DNA of 64,000 bases from Erigeron canadensis (taxonomy: Eukaryota > Streptophyta > Magnoliopsida > Asterales > Asteraceae): contig NC_057769.1 in assembly GCF_010389155.1 (NCBI RefSeq), forward strand, positions 35,759,548 to 35,823,547, in the 5' to 3' direction. Below, in pieces: positions 48,908 to 61,600 of the stretch (positions are counted from its first letter, which is position 1; each line of letters begins with the position of its first letter). The notes below the pieces were generated by a model, which was not told where the DNA came from, did not search any database, and worked only from the letters and a program-made list of their open reading frames with translations. Made by a program: the position numbers and the translations under genes.

Positions 48908-49879
48908 CTAAGATGTTCATTCATCAGAAATAACAGAATAAAACAAAACCTTGATTTTTATCATACTAATCTGTTAATTCAAAAATATGTTAACACATAT
49001 ACTTAAAACTTATCAACTATTCATACTCATATTCAATCTATTAACAGAATGACTTGATTTTTATTATGTTAATCAAAGACATAAACAGATTATATCATTA
49101 GTAAAAACACTATCTAAAAAAAATCAGACGATGGACGATCAAATAAAACAGACACGTATGATAATAGTAAGAAGAAAAGAATTTACTATCCACATTCATA
49201 CCTCAACTTTTACAGCCGAAAAAGAAAATTCGGGCCACCACCCCTGCCCTGCTTTATTATTTTTATATTTAGATATGGATATATAGTCATGAGGATATGT
49301 ATTTATAGGAAAGTAGTGAACAGAAAGAGCCCGGCCCACATTAGTTTTAGGCCCAAATAGGAGCCACGTTAGATTATAAGTGGCTTTACCGTTCAAAAGG
49401 ACTAGTCCCCCTAAGCTTCACATTAGCGTATCAGCCAAGAACTAATCAATTACTAATTTCCTAAAACATTCTCAATGTAAAGACTAGTCTAAGATCCACC
49501 AGTTATATTACTAATTCTTAAACACCCCACACACCTTTAATAATTCAACTCGTCCCTAAGACAAATGGGCCATAAACAAGTGAGGAACAGGTCCCACCTA
49601 ATGGTGCTTGATTTATCCCTGAAGAGAAATGAATAGGGGAGCGAATGGAGAGAGAAGGCATAATGCAACTCTTTATAAAACCACATTATAATATGTCAAC
49701 TGTACTTGAAATTAGTTATTTTAGATAAAAGAGTTTTGTAACAAATAAATGTAAGTTTAGAATAAACCATTTAAAAAAAAAAGCTATTATGTTTAAAGCG
49801 ATAAAAGTGTGAATGCTTTGTAATCAAACCATTGTCAATCCCCTTTCATTTATTTTTGGGAATATGAGTAAGAATATGG
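48908..49879. other. Spacer between F-box gene and its broken copy
   Basis: Holds the promoter of the intact gene. No other gene is seen. Confidence 0.4.
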
Positions 49880-51406
49880 AAGTTTAAAGTGATGAGCCCT
49901 CGATGTTCTTGCAGAGCCATCAGCCAGGGTGAAGCTAATGAATAATCTTGTAATCTCTTTAATGTTGCATTGTTTCTCCAATGTATCGGAGGTGCTGACA
50001 TGTAGCACGAAAGTTCATGTATTCCACACCAACACAAAACTCCATAAGCATACCCAAAACACCAAACGGGATATTAAGAAGGCCCGATTCATCAAATCCA
50101 GCCTGATCATTTGTAACTGATCTTACCATTATATCTCATCCGCTTCTTTTTTAGCATCAACTCCGGATTTGGCTTCTCCGTGATCATCTTGTGACCTACA
50201 CTTATTATGTATACAAACTTTAAAAAGATTTTTCCTTGCAATAAAATACATATATATGATAAATAAATGGAAATAGTACAAAAACAATACCTGCATTCCC
50301 ATATAGACATGTGGCTTGCTGGCAGCAATAGAGAAGGAATGGGATATGGGACGATGGTTTGATAGTTGACATGGCATGAATGTATTACATTGTCCATTTT
50401 GCCACGAATGTGTATGAAGCCCCCAAACTCTGATGTGATCGCAGGGTTGTAAAATATCGAGTTATCATGGAGATCCAGAAAAAAAGATGGCTTCTTTAAG
50501 GTCTTGCACTTCTTCCCACAACAACATTGAATCGTTCAAGTCTTCATCATTGTCGTGCAGATTACCATACGTCTTACCAGTCATGTCCCAATTTTTTAGG
50601 CCTTCCAATTCTTCCCACTCTATACTAGTCACGTCTGATTTAAACAAGTACACATCTCCAACTACTTTCTTAGTTTTGTTATGAAAACCTACTACAATGT
50701 AGAACAATTCTGAAGAGTACCCTTTCAGAAAAGGAATCCTGTGAGAACAACGATGGGAAGGATACTTCGGGCATTTGCCAAATAACAGTGGTTTTATCAC
50801 AATTTCTCTACCCTTAACTACAATATCAACCTTTATGAATAACCTTGCAATTAAATTGTCAGTAATTAAGGCATATATTTTACCATTGCAACAAGTCAGG
50901 CTATGTAGTAATTTACCATTAAAGGTTAATTTCTTAAGTTGGTTAGAGTATGACATCTTAGTCCATCTTGGCTTCTTTTTTTTAGGAGATGGCTGACAGG
51001 TAACAAAGGTAGGCATATTGGTTATTGTTAACAAGATGACTGAATTGGGATCATCAGGAGGGGCCGACAAACAACATTCGTTGATACTTTGACAATCTTC
51101 TTCTTGCAAATCAAGTAGAGGGAGATTTATGACATTAGAGGTAGATGAGTTATAAAGAGACCACCTATTGTTGCGTGGATGGTTAGATAGAACCAACCAG
51201 CCATGGAAACATCCTCTGATACGTCCCCCGAGCAAGTCTGGGATTCGACACTGATACTTAAACGACGGGTTCTGTAGGGTGGAGAAAATCTGGTCGTGTG
51301 TGTCTTCTTCCATGTTCTGAACAATAAACCATGGATACTTTGCAGATAAACGAGGGAGTCGGTCACAATATACACTTGAAACCTCCTCCTGCTGCTTTTG
51401 CTCCAT
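49880..51406 (-). pseudogene. Broken tandem copy of the propeller-F-box gene
   Basis: Exon 1 (from 51406) is about 80% similar to the intact gene and open for 313 codons. It then shifts frame at about 50484, where a T-run (minus strand) has 7 T against 6, and stops at 50465. Homology continues out of frame through the end of exon 1 (WECR, near 50292) and into the F-box exon. There an in-frame TAA interrupts the linker near 50130, a deletion of about 16 bp (near 49998) removes part of the F-box end, and similarity ends at 49880 in the sequence encoding ALQEHRGLIT. The second propeller is absent. Confidence 0.8.
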
Positions 51407-52122
51407 CTAATTAAGAAGTTCATTCAAGCATTCATAATAATATATAATCAGTTTTAATCAACTTATAATGCAGCAGAAATAATAGAGAAAAAAAAAAATA
51501 AACCTTATTTTCTATCCAATACTAATATGTTGACTCAAAAATCTGTTAAGTGTTAACACAACATCTTTAACTATGTCGAATAAATATTCATACTGTGTGT
51601 TAACATAAAGACTTATTATTGAATGTCTATGATATACGTACGTACATCAAACACTAATAATATAATGTACACATACTGTCTAAAAACGAAGAAAAATTCA
51701 AAAGATCGAATAATAAAAGAGACACATATATTTAGAAGAAGAAAATTCTTACTGTTATCTATTCAATATAAGTTATGATACTACCCAGACACCTAATGAG
51801 TTTGGACAGCAAGAACCTCGACAAAACCTGTTCGAATAAGTTAATTATTAACCAAGTATATATATGTCTAATGGGATGCAATAACTATCCCTCAAGAACC
51901 GTTTCCTAAAACTTATGCAAAAAAAATCATATAAATAAATAAATACACATCATACACAAGAAAATTTTTATGTGTACGTTGTTTAGTTTATGTTCAATTT
52001 ATATTTATTTTATATAAAAATTAAATTTAACAAATTGTAAATACTTTTAGATTGAAAGTTCAATCATTGAAACTTGGGCTAAGAAAAATATTTTTTTTCA
52101 TTTAACTTAAGGGACCAAGCCC
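51407..52122. other. AT-rich intergenic DNA, no gene seen
   Basis: The former promoter region of the broken F-box copy. No bounded element was identified. Confidence 0.35.
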
Positions 52123-52132
52123 TAAGAAAAAT

Positions 52133-53089
52133 GAAAAATTTCATATATAGCTTTGTTAAGTTTTAAAATATCATATTTGCTCAATTAAAATTTGTAATAT
52201 CATATATGACATTTCTAATACCCACAAATATCAAATATGCCATTGTTAAATAGAAAAAGATCTTATGTGCCCAAATACATTATTAGATATTATATATAGG
52301 GTCATTATTTTCGAAATATATCTAACATGTCATAAAAATATATCAAATACTTTAAGTTTATCATTAAACTTTAGCTTGCAGTTATCCACTTTTTCTTTAA
52401 TTCATGAGTTTTTCTTGCATCAAATATCGTGGAGGCTAATTACTATGCAAAAATAAAAGCATCACATAATTGAGTCACTTACAAACCAAGATCACAACAC
52501 TTTTATATATAACATGAATTGAATTGAATAACGGATTTAAAAATATTAATGAAATTAATCATATCGGTAACATTGAATTAAACTTACACGGTTCGAGAAA
52601 AAAAAACATGGATTAAATTATAAAAGCAAGAGAAAAAACGTGTGTAATTATGATTTTTAAATATTTTATTAATAATCTTAAAGAAATTTTATGTTTTAAT
52701 TTAGACTAAATTAGTTTAATTGTTCATATTGGGAATATTTCAATGACATATTTGATGTATTTCAAAATTAACAACAAAAATATATAATATTTAAAATTTT
52801 ATTTAGAGATATTTAATCTTTTTTATTTAACAATGACATATTTGATATATTGGTAGATTATAAATGACATATATCTTATATATTTTAATGACATGTTTGA
52901 TATATTTCAAAAATAATGGCCTCATATATAATATCTAATAATGTATTTAGGCACATATGATACTTTTTTACTTAACAATGGCAAATTTAATATTTGAGGG
53001 TATTAAAAATGGCATATATGATATTTTAAATTTTAATTGGAAAAATATGATATTTTATAACTTAACAATGGCATATATGAAGTTTTCCT
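52133..53089. mobile_element. Non-autonomous Mutator-like element, 957 bp
   Basis: Inverted ends of more than 200 bp: left GAAAAATTTCATATATAGC and right (reversed) GGAAAACTTCATATATGCC, continuing through a shared AATACATTATTAGATATTAT block and AAATATAT(C/T)..ACATGTCAT. TAAGAAAAAT occurs directly outside both ends (52123-52132 and 53090-53099), a 9-10 bp target duplication. It is extremely AT-rich with no ORF. Confidence 0.75.
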
Positions 53090-53520
53090 TAAGAAAAATT
53101 GGTTAAGGTGTTTATACTTACCATAAATTTCAAAGTATTTGTTTTTATCTGAAATTATATAATTTTTTTCAACAGGTAATTTATATTTGAGGTAACTTGT
53201 TGTAGTATTTCTTTTTAAATATATAATTATATGAAAAATTAAAATTTAGGTAAATTGAATTTTAGCTAAAAATGTTTATATATTTTTAATTATGAAAAAT
53301 TAACTTTTAGGTAACTTAATTAGCTTGGGCCATTAGGGCCACATATTAAAAGAGTTACGGACTATGTCAAACAAAAAATATAAGCCCATTTGGTTATTTC
53401 CAAAAATAACCTCTCTCTAAACCCTCCCGTCGCAATTTCTCAACCGCCTTACTCCACCACCGCCGTCATTCACCGGCAATTTTCTCTAAAACCCATAAAC
53501 CCCCAACACCCCTTCATTCT

Positions 53521-53570
53521 TATTTATTATTATTATTATTAATATTATTACTAGTATTATTTTTATTATC
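53521..53570. repeat. (ATT)n microsatellite in the RRP46 leader
   Basis: Imperfect ATT/TTA run ending 20 bp before the RRP46 start codon, probably in the 5' UTR. Confidence 0.75.
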
Positions 53571-53589
53571 TGAGAATTTGAGTGAGATA

Positions 53590-55710
53590 ATGGAAGTTGA
53601 TAGAGCTGATCGGCGGACGTCTAATCAAAGAAGACCGGTGGGCTGTACACGTGGCATACTTAACCGTGCTCATGGCTCTGCTAGTTGGGCTCAAGGTTTG
53701 TTTTTTTATATAAATATTTTAGTCTTTTGTTTTTGTTTTTTTTTTTGTTTATTAATGATTGATTTTTGAAGTAACATAGGATATATATCAAAGTATGTAG
53801 AAATATATATAGGATGCCTTGATGACTTTAGGATAATGTTTGATTGTTTGATAAAAGCTCGACTCGATTGCAGCCCTAACTAATGTTTTTGGGGATTTTT
53901 TTCGCTTTTTTATTTAGTGAAAGATAGTTATGTCATAGGTATCATTTTTTTATTGCATAAGTACATTCATTGCAATGAAGTTTTATAGTATAAGTAACTT
54001 TGCAGAGTTGGATTAGAGGAAAATGGGGGAGATGAGTAATATTAGATTTCCATTAGGTGCTGACTAATTATGGAACCATGTGAGTTTTCTTAAGGAGGGT
54101 TTATCTATTGGAAAATCTGTGTATCACTTAACTTTTTTGACTTTTCCGTCTGGGGTTATTCATATATGTATGCGTCTAAATGTAATTTTTTTGGATTATT
54201 TTGTGGGTCTTTAGAAATGTTGTGGCTTATCAAGCACCCGTTTTCTTTGGTTTAATTGGGGAAGAAATGATATGTAAGAATGTAAGACTTGGGTGAATTG
54301 GGTCTAGCTCCTTGCTAGCCTAAGTGTAGCCTAAGTGTATATGTACTTGTACTCTTTGAATTTTAATAAATTTTCGACTGTTCAAAAAAAGAAAATCAAG
54401 CACCCGTTTTGTTTGTTAGACCAAGTGATGCTATTTTATTTTGTATTAGGTGAAACGAAGGTCATTGCCGCGGTGTATGGACCGAAAGCTGGAACTAAGA
54501 AGAATGAAAATCCTGAGAAGGCTTGCATTGAAGTAATTTGGAAGCCAAAAACCGGGCAAAGTGGTGAGTTGTTTCCAAAGATGCAATTGTAGTGTATATT
54601 GATGCCTTCCTTTTCATGATATTACTTTACCAAAGTGTAACATATCAAACAATGATACTACTTAGGGAAATCTGAGAGGGAGTATGAGATGGTACTTAAG
54701 AAAACCTTGCTAAGCATCTGCCTTTTAAATGTTCATCCTAATACAACAACATCAGTCGTAATTCAGGTACAAGACACGATCCCCAAGCCTTACTGACTCA
54801 TATTTTTTCGTATGTTTGTAAAACCGAAGGTTATTTTTTTCTGTTAAAGTTTAAACTATTTATCTTAAAGCTGTTGGGTTCTTTAAATGTAGATGGTTTC
54901 ACAGTTGATAACTTAAGTGGCTCTTACTCATTTGATGCAGGTTGTGCATGATGATGGAGCTGTATCCTTAATAGTTGTACTCTGCTTGTTTATTCTCAAT
55001 TTTTTGTGATTTTTCTTGACTAACTATTTTGTTTAGCTTCTTCCTTGTGCAATAAATGCAGCTTGTGCTGCTCTTGTAGATGCCGGATTTCCGTTAAAGC
55101 ATCTTGCTGGTAAGATAAACATATGACTAGATTTTCATAGTCTTCCTATTTGCTAAAAAATTAACGGTTTACCAACTTATTTTTGTAGTTGCAATATGTT
55201 GCTGTATAGCTGAAAATGGACATATTTTACTAGACCCAAGTAAGATAGAGGAACAGGTTAGTATGATTTTCTATTTTCTATTTGGTAACTTTTTCTTGAA
55301 TGCAAATTGAGCTTTTCTTTAACATTTGGACTTCATTTGCAGAAAATGAAGGCATTTGTATATTTGGTTTTCCCAAACTCGGTAGTTTCTGTACTTCCGG
55401 AAGGGTCATCAAAACCATCAGGTGAGGTAATGGAGCATGGGATTATCACATCAGTCACTCATGGTGTAATGGCAGGTACCTATCAAAAAAACTGAGTTTT
55501 TTTACGTATAATTATTCTTTGTTTTGTTTTCTCTTTTAAGCATCATTTTGTATGTTTATTATGACCCAACTTTTGGTTACTTCTTTTTGCTCAGTGGATG
55601 ATTACTTCAGCTGTTTAAAGCTGGGACGTGCCGCTGCAGCTGAGTTGTCTGATTTTCTCAGAAACAGCTTTAAGTCTAAAGGTGGGAATGATCCATCTAA
55701 AGCCGGTTGA
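53590..55710 (+). CDS. RRP46: Exosome complex subunit RRP46 (RNase PH-like)
   Basis: Eight exons, 53590-53695, 54450-54563, 54666-54766, 54941-54961, 55037-55109, 55189-55256, 55343-55475 and 55595-55710, join in frame to 243 aa, close to the known plant length. The protein is one of six RNase PH-type subunits of the exosome ring, which processes and degrades RNA 3' to 5' in nucleus and cytosol. Recognisable segments are RPVGCTRGILNRAHGSASWA, VIAAVYGPKAGT, NPEKACIEVIWKPKTGQ, CLLNVHPNTTTSVVIQV-like sequence, CAINAACAALVDAGFPLKHL and HGIITSVTHGVM. Exon 4 is only 21 nt (VVHDDGA), so it is easily missed by gene finders. The start is the ATG of MEVDRADRR. A degraded genomic copy of exons 2-6 is at 44700-45410. 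Confidence 0.93.
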
Positions 55711-56839
55711 TCTGAAAAATTATTAAGATCGTTCAAACATCTGGAGTAAATGATGCCTGGAAGGCCTACAATCTGATTTTCATTCTGAATTGCCAAGAGT
55801 GGACTACGAGTTGAAGCAATACAATAGAGTGGCAACGATTGTATATTTCAGGTTATCACTACTTTATTGTTATCATTGTTGAATGTATACTATCTGTACG
55901 GCTTTAGTTATGAATATTGACCTGATCTATTTAGTGCATTCTTTGTTCACTTTTTTACATATTGCAATTAACTTTCTTATTTGGTTTGATCTTTAAGGGT
56001 CGGTGAACACATAAAGCTGAGAATCTATTGAACCACTGGGATTACTTTCTCTTCTTTCTTTTTTTTTTCTTATAGGCAATAGATAAACAAAGTAATTTGG
56101 GGAAAAAGAACCTTTAGGCATATATCTTGTGGTATGAGTTACTTTTGTCAAACATAAACAATGGCTCGATTTATCTCATAGAGTAAAAAATATTTGTTTC
56201 AATTATTATTATTTCTCGTATTTTTATTATCATAAAAAACATGTTACGGAGTATAATTTTTTTTTTTTTTTTTGGCTTTTAGTAAAAAGAAACATGCTTA
56301 ATACATGCGTCATCATTTATTGGTCGTCTTTTTTATTTACTTCTTTGCTTTGGATCCATGTTGTTGTCCACTTTGATGCTTGACATTTAATAACTTTACC
56401 AATATAATTTTTTTTAATTTAACATATTTGTTAATAATATTATCCACCAAACATATTTTGAAAGTTATTTAGCAATGACAAAATAATTGGACTACATATG
56501 TTATAAACAAGTACTATGACAAAGACATAAAAATAAACTTCAAGATGTATGCCATTTGTTAGAAACGATAAAATACATTAAATAGATGCCAATTGTGTCA
56601 TGGCAATATATGGACAATCAAAGAGAGACAAAGGCGGCCAACGAATAAATCAGAGATAAAAAACTAAAATATGGGCCATTCAATTAATTATCGTTCTTTG
56701 ATACATAAATCACATTACATTATATGTTTTTGAAAGAGACCAAAAATACCAAACATTTGATAAAATGGGGAAACCAATAGCATATGTAAAACTTGACAAG
56801 AAAAACAACACTCAAAGAATTGAACTCCAAAGCTATTGA
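55711..56839. other. Intergenic region between RRP46 and the ATL gene
   Basis: 3' UTR of RRP46 followed by AT-rich DNA and the ATL promoter. No gene or bounded element is seen. Confidence 0.4.
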
Positions 56840-58018
56840 ATGAATCACACAAAAGCCTTTCTCTTGATATTCATCTTCTTCATACTACTCTTTTCTAATG
56901 CTTTTGCTCAACAAAGTGTAAGTAAATCCGATGATGTTGTAGACGTACATAAAGTGCGTCCTAACGTCATTATCATCATCGGGATCCTATGTTCTATGTT
57001 TAGTTTAACGTTTCTGATACTCGCGTGCATGAAATTTTGTCATGCAGACATAACTCACCGCGCAACTCATGGGGTTATTATTTCAAGGTCACGACGTTCT
57101 GGGATTGATAAGAAAGCAATTGAGTCTTTGCCTTTTTTTAGATTTTCGTCGCTCAAGGGGTCAAAAGAAGGGCTAGAATGTGTAGTATGCCTGTCGAGTT
57201 TTGAAGATTCTGAAGTGTTAAGGTTGTTGCCTAAATGTAGGCATGCGTTTCATATGAAATGCATCGATGAATGGCTAGAAAGTCACTCCACTTGCCCTCT
57301 TTGTCGATACAAATTTAATACATCGGAGATCATTGACTTCAGTTGCACAAATAGTTTGAGGTATACTCAAGATGAGGCGGGTTTCAATAACCTTGAAATC
57401 TTTATTAAGAGAGAGCAAGATGGTTCTTCTAGGTCATCAAGGTTTAGTATTGGAATTGGAAGTAGTTTTAGGAAATTTGGGAGAAGTAGTCCTAAAGAAG
57501 ATGTCTTGATTCAATATAAAGATCAAAGGTTGTTGGATAAATTCAAGCATAGGATTATTGTATCCGACATTGTTTCCAAGAGCCGTTGGAGCGACGTGAA
57601 TTCCTCAGATTTGATGCTTCTGAACTCCAAGATGCTTAATGAGGTGTCAAATAAGCGTTTTTCGCCTTCAAATAGTGGGAAATTTGAAATTGACATTGAA
57701 CAAGTAATTAAGTTTAAAGAGAATATGGATAGAAGAAGATTATATGAGTCCAAGGTTGGAAAAGCCATAGATAATGGAGAAAGTTCTGTTTCGGCTTCCC
57801 ACTTTCCTAGGCAAGTGAAAGACGACGAATCTGAAGGTATGGAGAAGAGATCAATGTCAGAGATTACAAATGTCTCGAGGTTCAGAGAAACTAGAAGTTC
57901 AGATTGGGCGGGTAGTGGGAAGCACGAGAGGTTAAATAAGGTTTGGTTGCCAATGGCGAAAAGAACCATTCAATGGTTCACAAACCAGGATAGAAATACC
58001 TTTGAAGCAAGAACTTAA
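56840..58018 (+). CDS. ATL-type RING-H2 E3 ubiquitin ligase
   Basis: 392 aa, intronless like most ATL genes. Order: N-terminal signal-like hydrophobic segment (about 5-24), transmembrane helix (41-64, VIIIIGILCSMFSLTFLILA), the GLD-type motif SGIDKKAIESLPFF (87-100), then the RING-H2 domain with all eight zinc ligands: C114, C117, C133, H135, H138, C141, C152, C155 and the conserved P before C155 context (CPLC). The long C-terminal half is hydrophilic and serine-rich. ATLs are membrane-anchored E3 ligases, often in defence or carbon/nitrogen responses. Two hydrophobic segments and a long tail suggest the ATL42/ATL43 type, from memory. The target is unknown. Confidence 0.92.
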   Translation: MNHTKAFLLIFIFFILLFSNAFAQQSVSKSDDVVDVHKVRPNVIIIIGILCSMFSLTFLILACMKFCHADITHRATHGVIISRSRRSGIDKKAIESLPFFRFSSLKGSKEGLECVVCLSSFEDSEVLRLLPKCRHAFHMKCIDEWLESHSTCPLCRYKFNTSEIIDFSCTNSLRYTQDEAGFNNLEIFIKREQDGSSRSSRFSIGIGSSFRKFGRSSPKEDVLIQYKDQRLLDKFKHRIIVSDIVSKSRWSDVNSSDLMLLNSKMLNEVSNKRFSPSNSGKFEIDIEQVIKFKENMDRRRLYESKVGKAIDNGESSVSASHFPRQVKDDESEGMEKRSMSEITNVSRFRETRSSDWAGSGKHERLNKVWLPMAKRTIQWFTNQDRNTFEART

Positions 58019-58673
58019 CTATTTTCAAATTATATTCTAGTGGCTTAATTCTTACTGTATGACCTTCACTTGTTACGATAGTAGGATCAAATTGGTACCT
58101 TAGACCTTACTATGCAAATTGTTCTTACGTAGATTGTATAAAAGTCGAAGAGTAAACATTCTCATATTTACTCTCAAGAAACTATGCTTGCTGTTACTGC
58201 TAACTAATGGGATTTACTGTAAAAAACTCTACTCGACCATATGGAATGCAGTATCATCTGAAAAATGTCATACTTTGCCATAGAAAATGGGTTGCATCAG
58301 TATCAGCAGATACCTCTTCTTTGATATCGAAAGAAGAAAGTTCTTCAAATTCCAGTTAGTTTTCTCCTGAAAAAACCGCAGCTCATTCCCAATTCCCAAT
58401 CTGGGGAACTTAGCAGTGGTAATAGAATTGTAGCAATCGAGTCTTATTGTTGCAATGTTGAACCAGTATAGTTATTATAGCTTCACCAAATACCACTGCT
58501 AGCTACAAGTCTACAAACAATGTAAATGCAAAAGATATAGGTACCATTTGAGATCCAAGAACAAAGAGTCCCTTTACTAATACACAACGGTAACATAACC
58601 GTGGTCACATCTATGAACTCCTACAAAATGAATTGATCAATGCGTACATACATACATACGAGGTAAATGCTAA
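58019..58673. other. Convergent 3' region between the ATL and ankyrin genes
   Basis: Probably the two 3' UTRs. Nothing else is recognised. Confidence 0.4.
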
Positions 58674-61600
58674 CTAGTAAACATGGTAGCCATGATCGGA
58701 GCTATCGATATCTGAGTTACTAGACGAATCATCACGACTGTTGTGGGCAAAATGCATCTCTCCAACACGACTATTCATGCTATCATTAGGCGTAACATCC
58801 TTCATCTTTTTCCCTTTTTTTCTACGCCATTCTCTCTTCCTTGACCATTGGTTCCCCAACAAAATACCCAACCCGACAAGCACAACAAGCGTGCATCCTA
58901 CACCGACTACCATCAACTCAATCCTCAACCATCTTGACCCTCCACCTTGTGGTAAAATGGTCCATGTTGCAGCTATATAGGCTGCAGCCATGAACATTGT
59001 AGACACCCACATGATTTTATGTGTGGCTACTAATAACTTCATCATTGATTTTCGCTTAAAAGGAATGACACTAACTAGAACATTAACAATTCCTAGGGAT
59101 AAAAACAATGCCAAAATGTTGCACACCATAAATACCTTAAATGAAGGATTTCTTCCCATTAGAGCCTTCCCACTCTCTTGACTGAATCCCCCCGGAGGGT
59201 TTATTCCACCGGAAAACGTAACGGTTGCTATCAAAACTGCAACAATGGTTATGGTGTTCCTAGCATTCCGCAAGCCCTCATTTTGAAGCTCTATTTGTTT
59301 TAGTCTACGGTGGCTTTTCTTTCTATAGTGTCCGCGGTGTTGATTTGGGGATTCCATATTTTGTGGTGTTGGATTATGAGAGATTAAATTACGACGAATG
59401 ACTTCTTGGATATCTCTAGATGTAGGGGGCAATTGATCACATCTTTTTGCTCCTTCTTCTAAGAGGGCTGGGACAATTTGTAGAGCAGTAGAGTTGCTTC
59501 CATCTGATTCGACTACATCTAGAGCTGTATACCCTTTTCCATTGATAGCATTCACATCCACACCGCGTTTGAGTAAATATGTCACCATCTATTTTCAATT
59601 ACAAACCACTAGAACATATTAACTAACAAAACTAAAATGTTAATTAGTTATGTAGAGCTATTAATTTCTAACTTCTAAGCATACCTAAAAATCAATAATA
59701 CCAATATTAGGGTGCAATTTGTCTCAAATGAGATCATTTACGAAGAATTTTTTTTTTTACCTATATTCAAAGATAGAATTGCTCATGAGTCATGAGTGTT
59801 GGAAATTCTTTTGACTTATATACCTAACTACATTTCCAAAAACCCCCCAATAACATCCACCTACTCTTATTGTTAAACCACACGAATGCATGGTATCTAA
59901 AACCTCCTAATAATCCACCCTACAGATATATGAAGTGGGACTCAAAACTTTTTTGACATGGTTCCTATTATTTCAACTCGAAACTCTTTTTTTTTGGAAA
60001 AAAAAGATTCTGAAAACCATCTAACTAATTAAATAGGAAATAACAGAAAGATCAAGGGTTTACCGTAGTGAGTTTTCCAGCCGTTGCTATGTGCAACACC
60101 GTATTTCCATCATTGTCTTGTACGTTAACAAGTCTTATAATGTTGAGTTTCTCCATTAAGTATTTCAAACCTTCAAATTGGTTAAAGAGAACCGCAATAT
60201 GAAGAACGGTTTCCCCATGATTGGTAACCATCTCGACGGATTCAAGGTTTATAGAGATTATTTCACCAATAATTCCTACTCGGCCTTTCATCGATGCCCA
60301 ATGCAGGGGTGTCCAACCCTTGTGATCGCGGAGGTACAACAGATCCGGATCGTACCATATAAGCTCCCTTGTTGTTTCAACATGGCCTTTACTACATGCC
60401 AAATGCAATGGAGAATTTCCTTCTGAAGTATACTTTCTTGCAAACTCTGGACGCACCTGCAGTATTTCCTTGACTATATCTGGATATAGCAACCACCAGA
60501 TGTGTAATTAGTACTCGTTTAACGTGTAATATCTTAACCAAATACTACATTAATTAAACTATGTATCAGTTTCGCAAATTTTTTAAACTGTGTATATTTT
60601 TGGGCCAATAGTACTTTTGGGTTCGCGCACAATTTTGTATACTTTTTTTTTTTTGTTGCATAAAAATTTGGCCCTTAATTTGGTTATGGGCCTATCCATT
60701 AGTATTTATAATCGATCCTTCTTATCCAAAGTAATCCATTTATATAATACGGTAACAAAACACAAAAATCAACCATGTGAGATGAAACACTGTAGCTACA
60801 GTGGTTTCCAACTGCTGCCCCATTTATTTATAATTCACGATAAAAGAAAATTGGATAAACAAAGTGTTTTCCTAGATAAGAGTGGTTCTGTTTATTATTT
60901 TAACCATTAAGTGATTGAATTGATTAAGTGATTAAATGGATAAAATAATTTTCATATGGATTAAGCCAATATATATAGTTGTTTTTTATTTATTAAGTCA
61001 AGAAAACAAACATTTTTGATGACTTAATGGGTTAAGTATTTTCAATTAAGTCATGACTTAATTTATTAAGTCTCGAACAAACATAACACCACGTAAGTCA
61101 AAAGGCTAGATTTTGCTTAGAAATGTGTATACGACCTAATTATTGTCCGCTAATGACCATTTTAAAAAATGTATACAGTCACTTTAAAATAATGTTTACC
61201 AAAAAATTATCTGACCTAAAAAGTATTATAAAAACATCGAAATGCATGACCACCAGGTCGATCTTTGTGGTGATTCATCACCGAATAGCTAAACTGAATT
61301 TAATTGGAAATGTTAGATTTTGGTTTCTCAATAATATAAAGAAGTTACTGAAGAACTTTTAATATATATTTCAAAGACAGACATCTTATTCAAGCTTTAA
61401 TTACCTTTATTTTTATTTTATTTTATTTTATTTTTTTAATTTTATTTTGGCTTAATTTTAGCAAAGAGATCAAACATGATATCTAACGACGTGAAAATGT
61501 TATATATCTTAAGCGTGAAGAGGTGAAGTAACAAATAAAAATTAAAAAGTCAACATATATGTATAGTATATACTCAATTCATTCATTTCACAAATAAACA

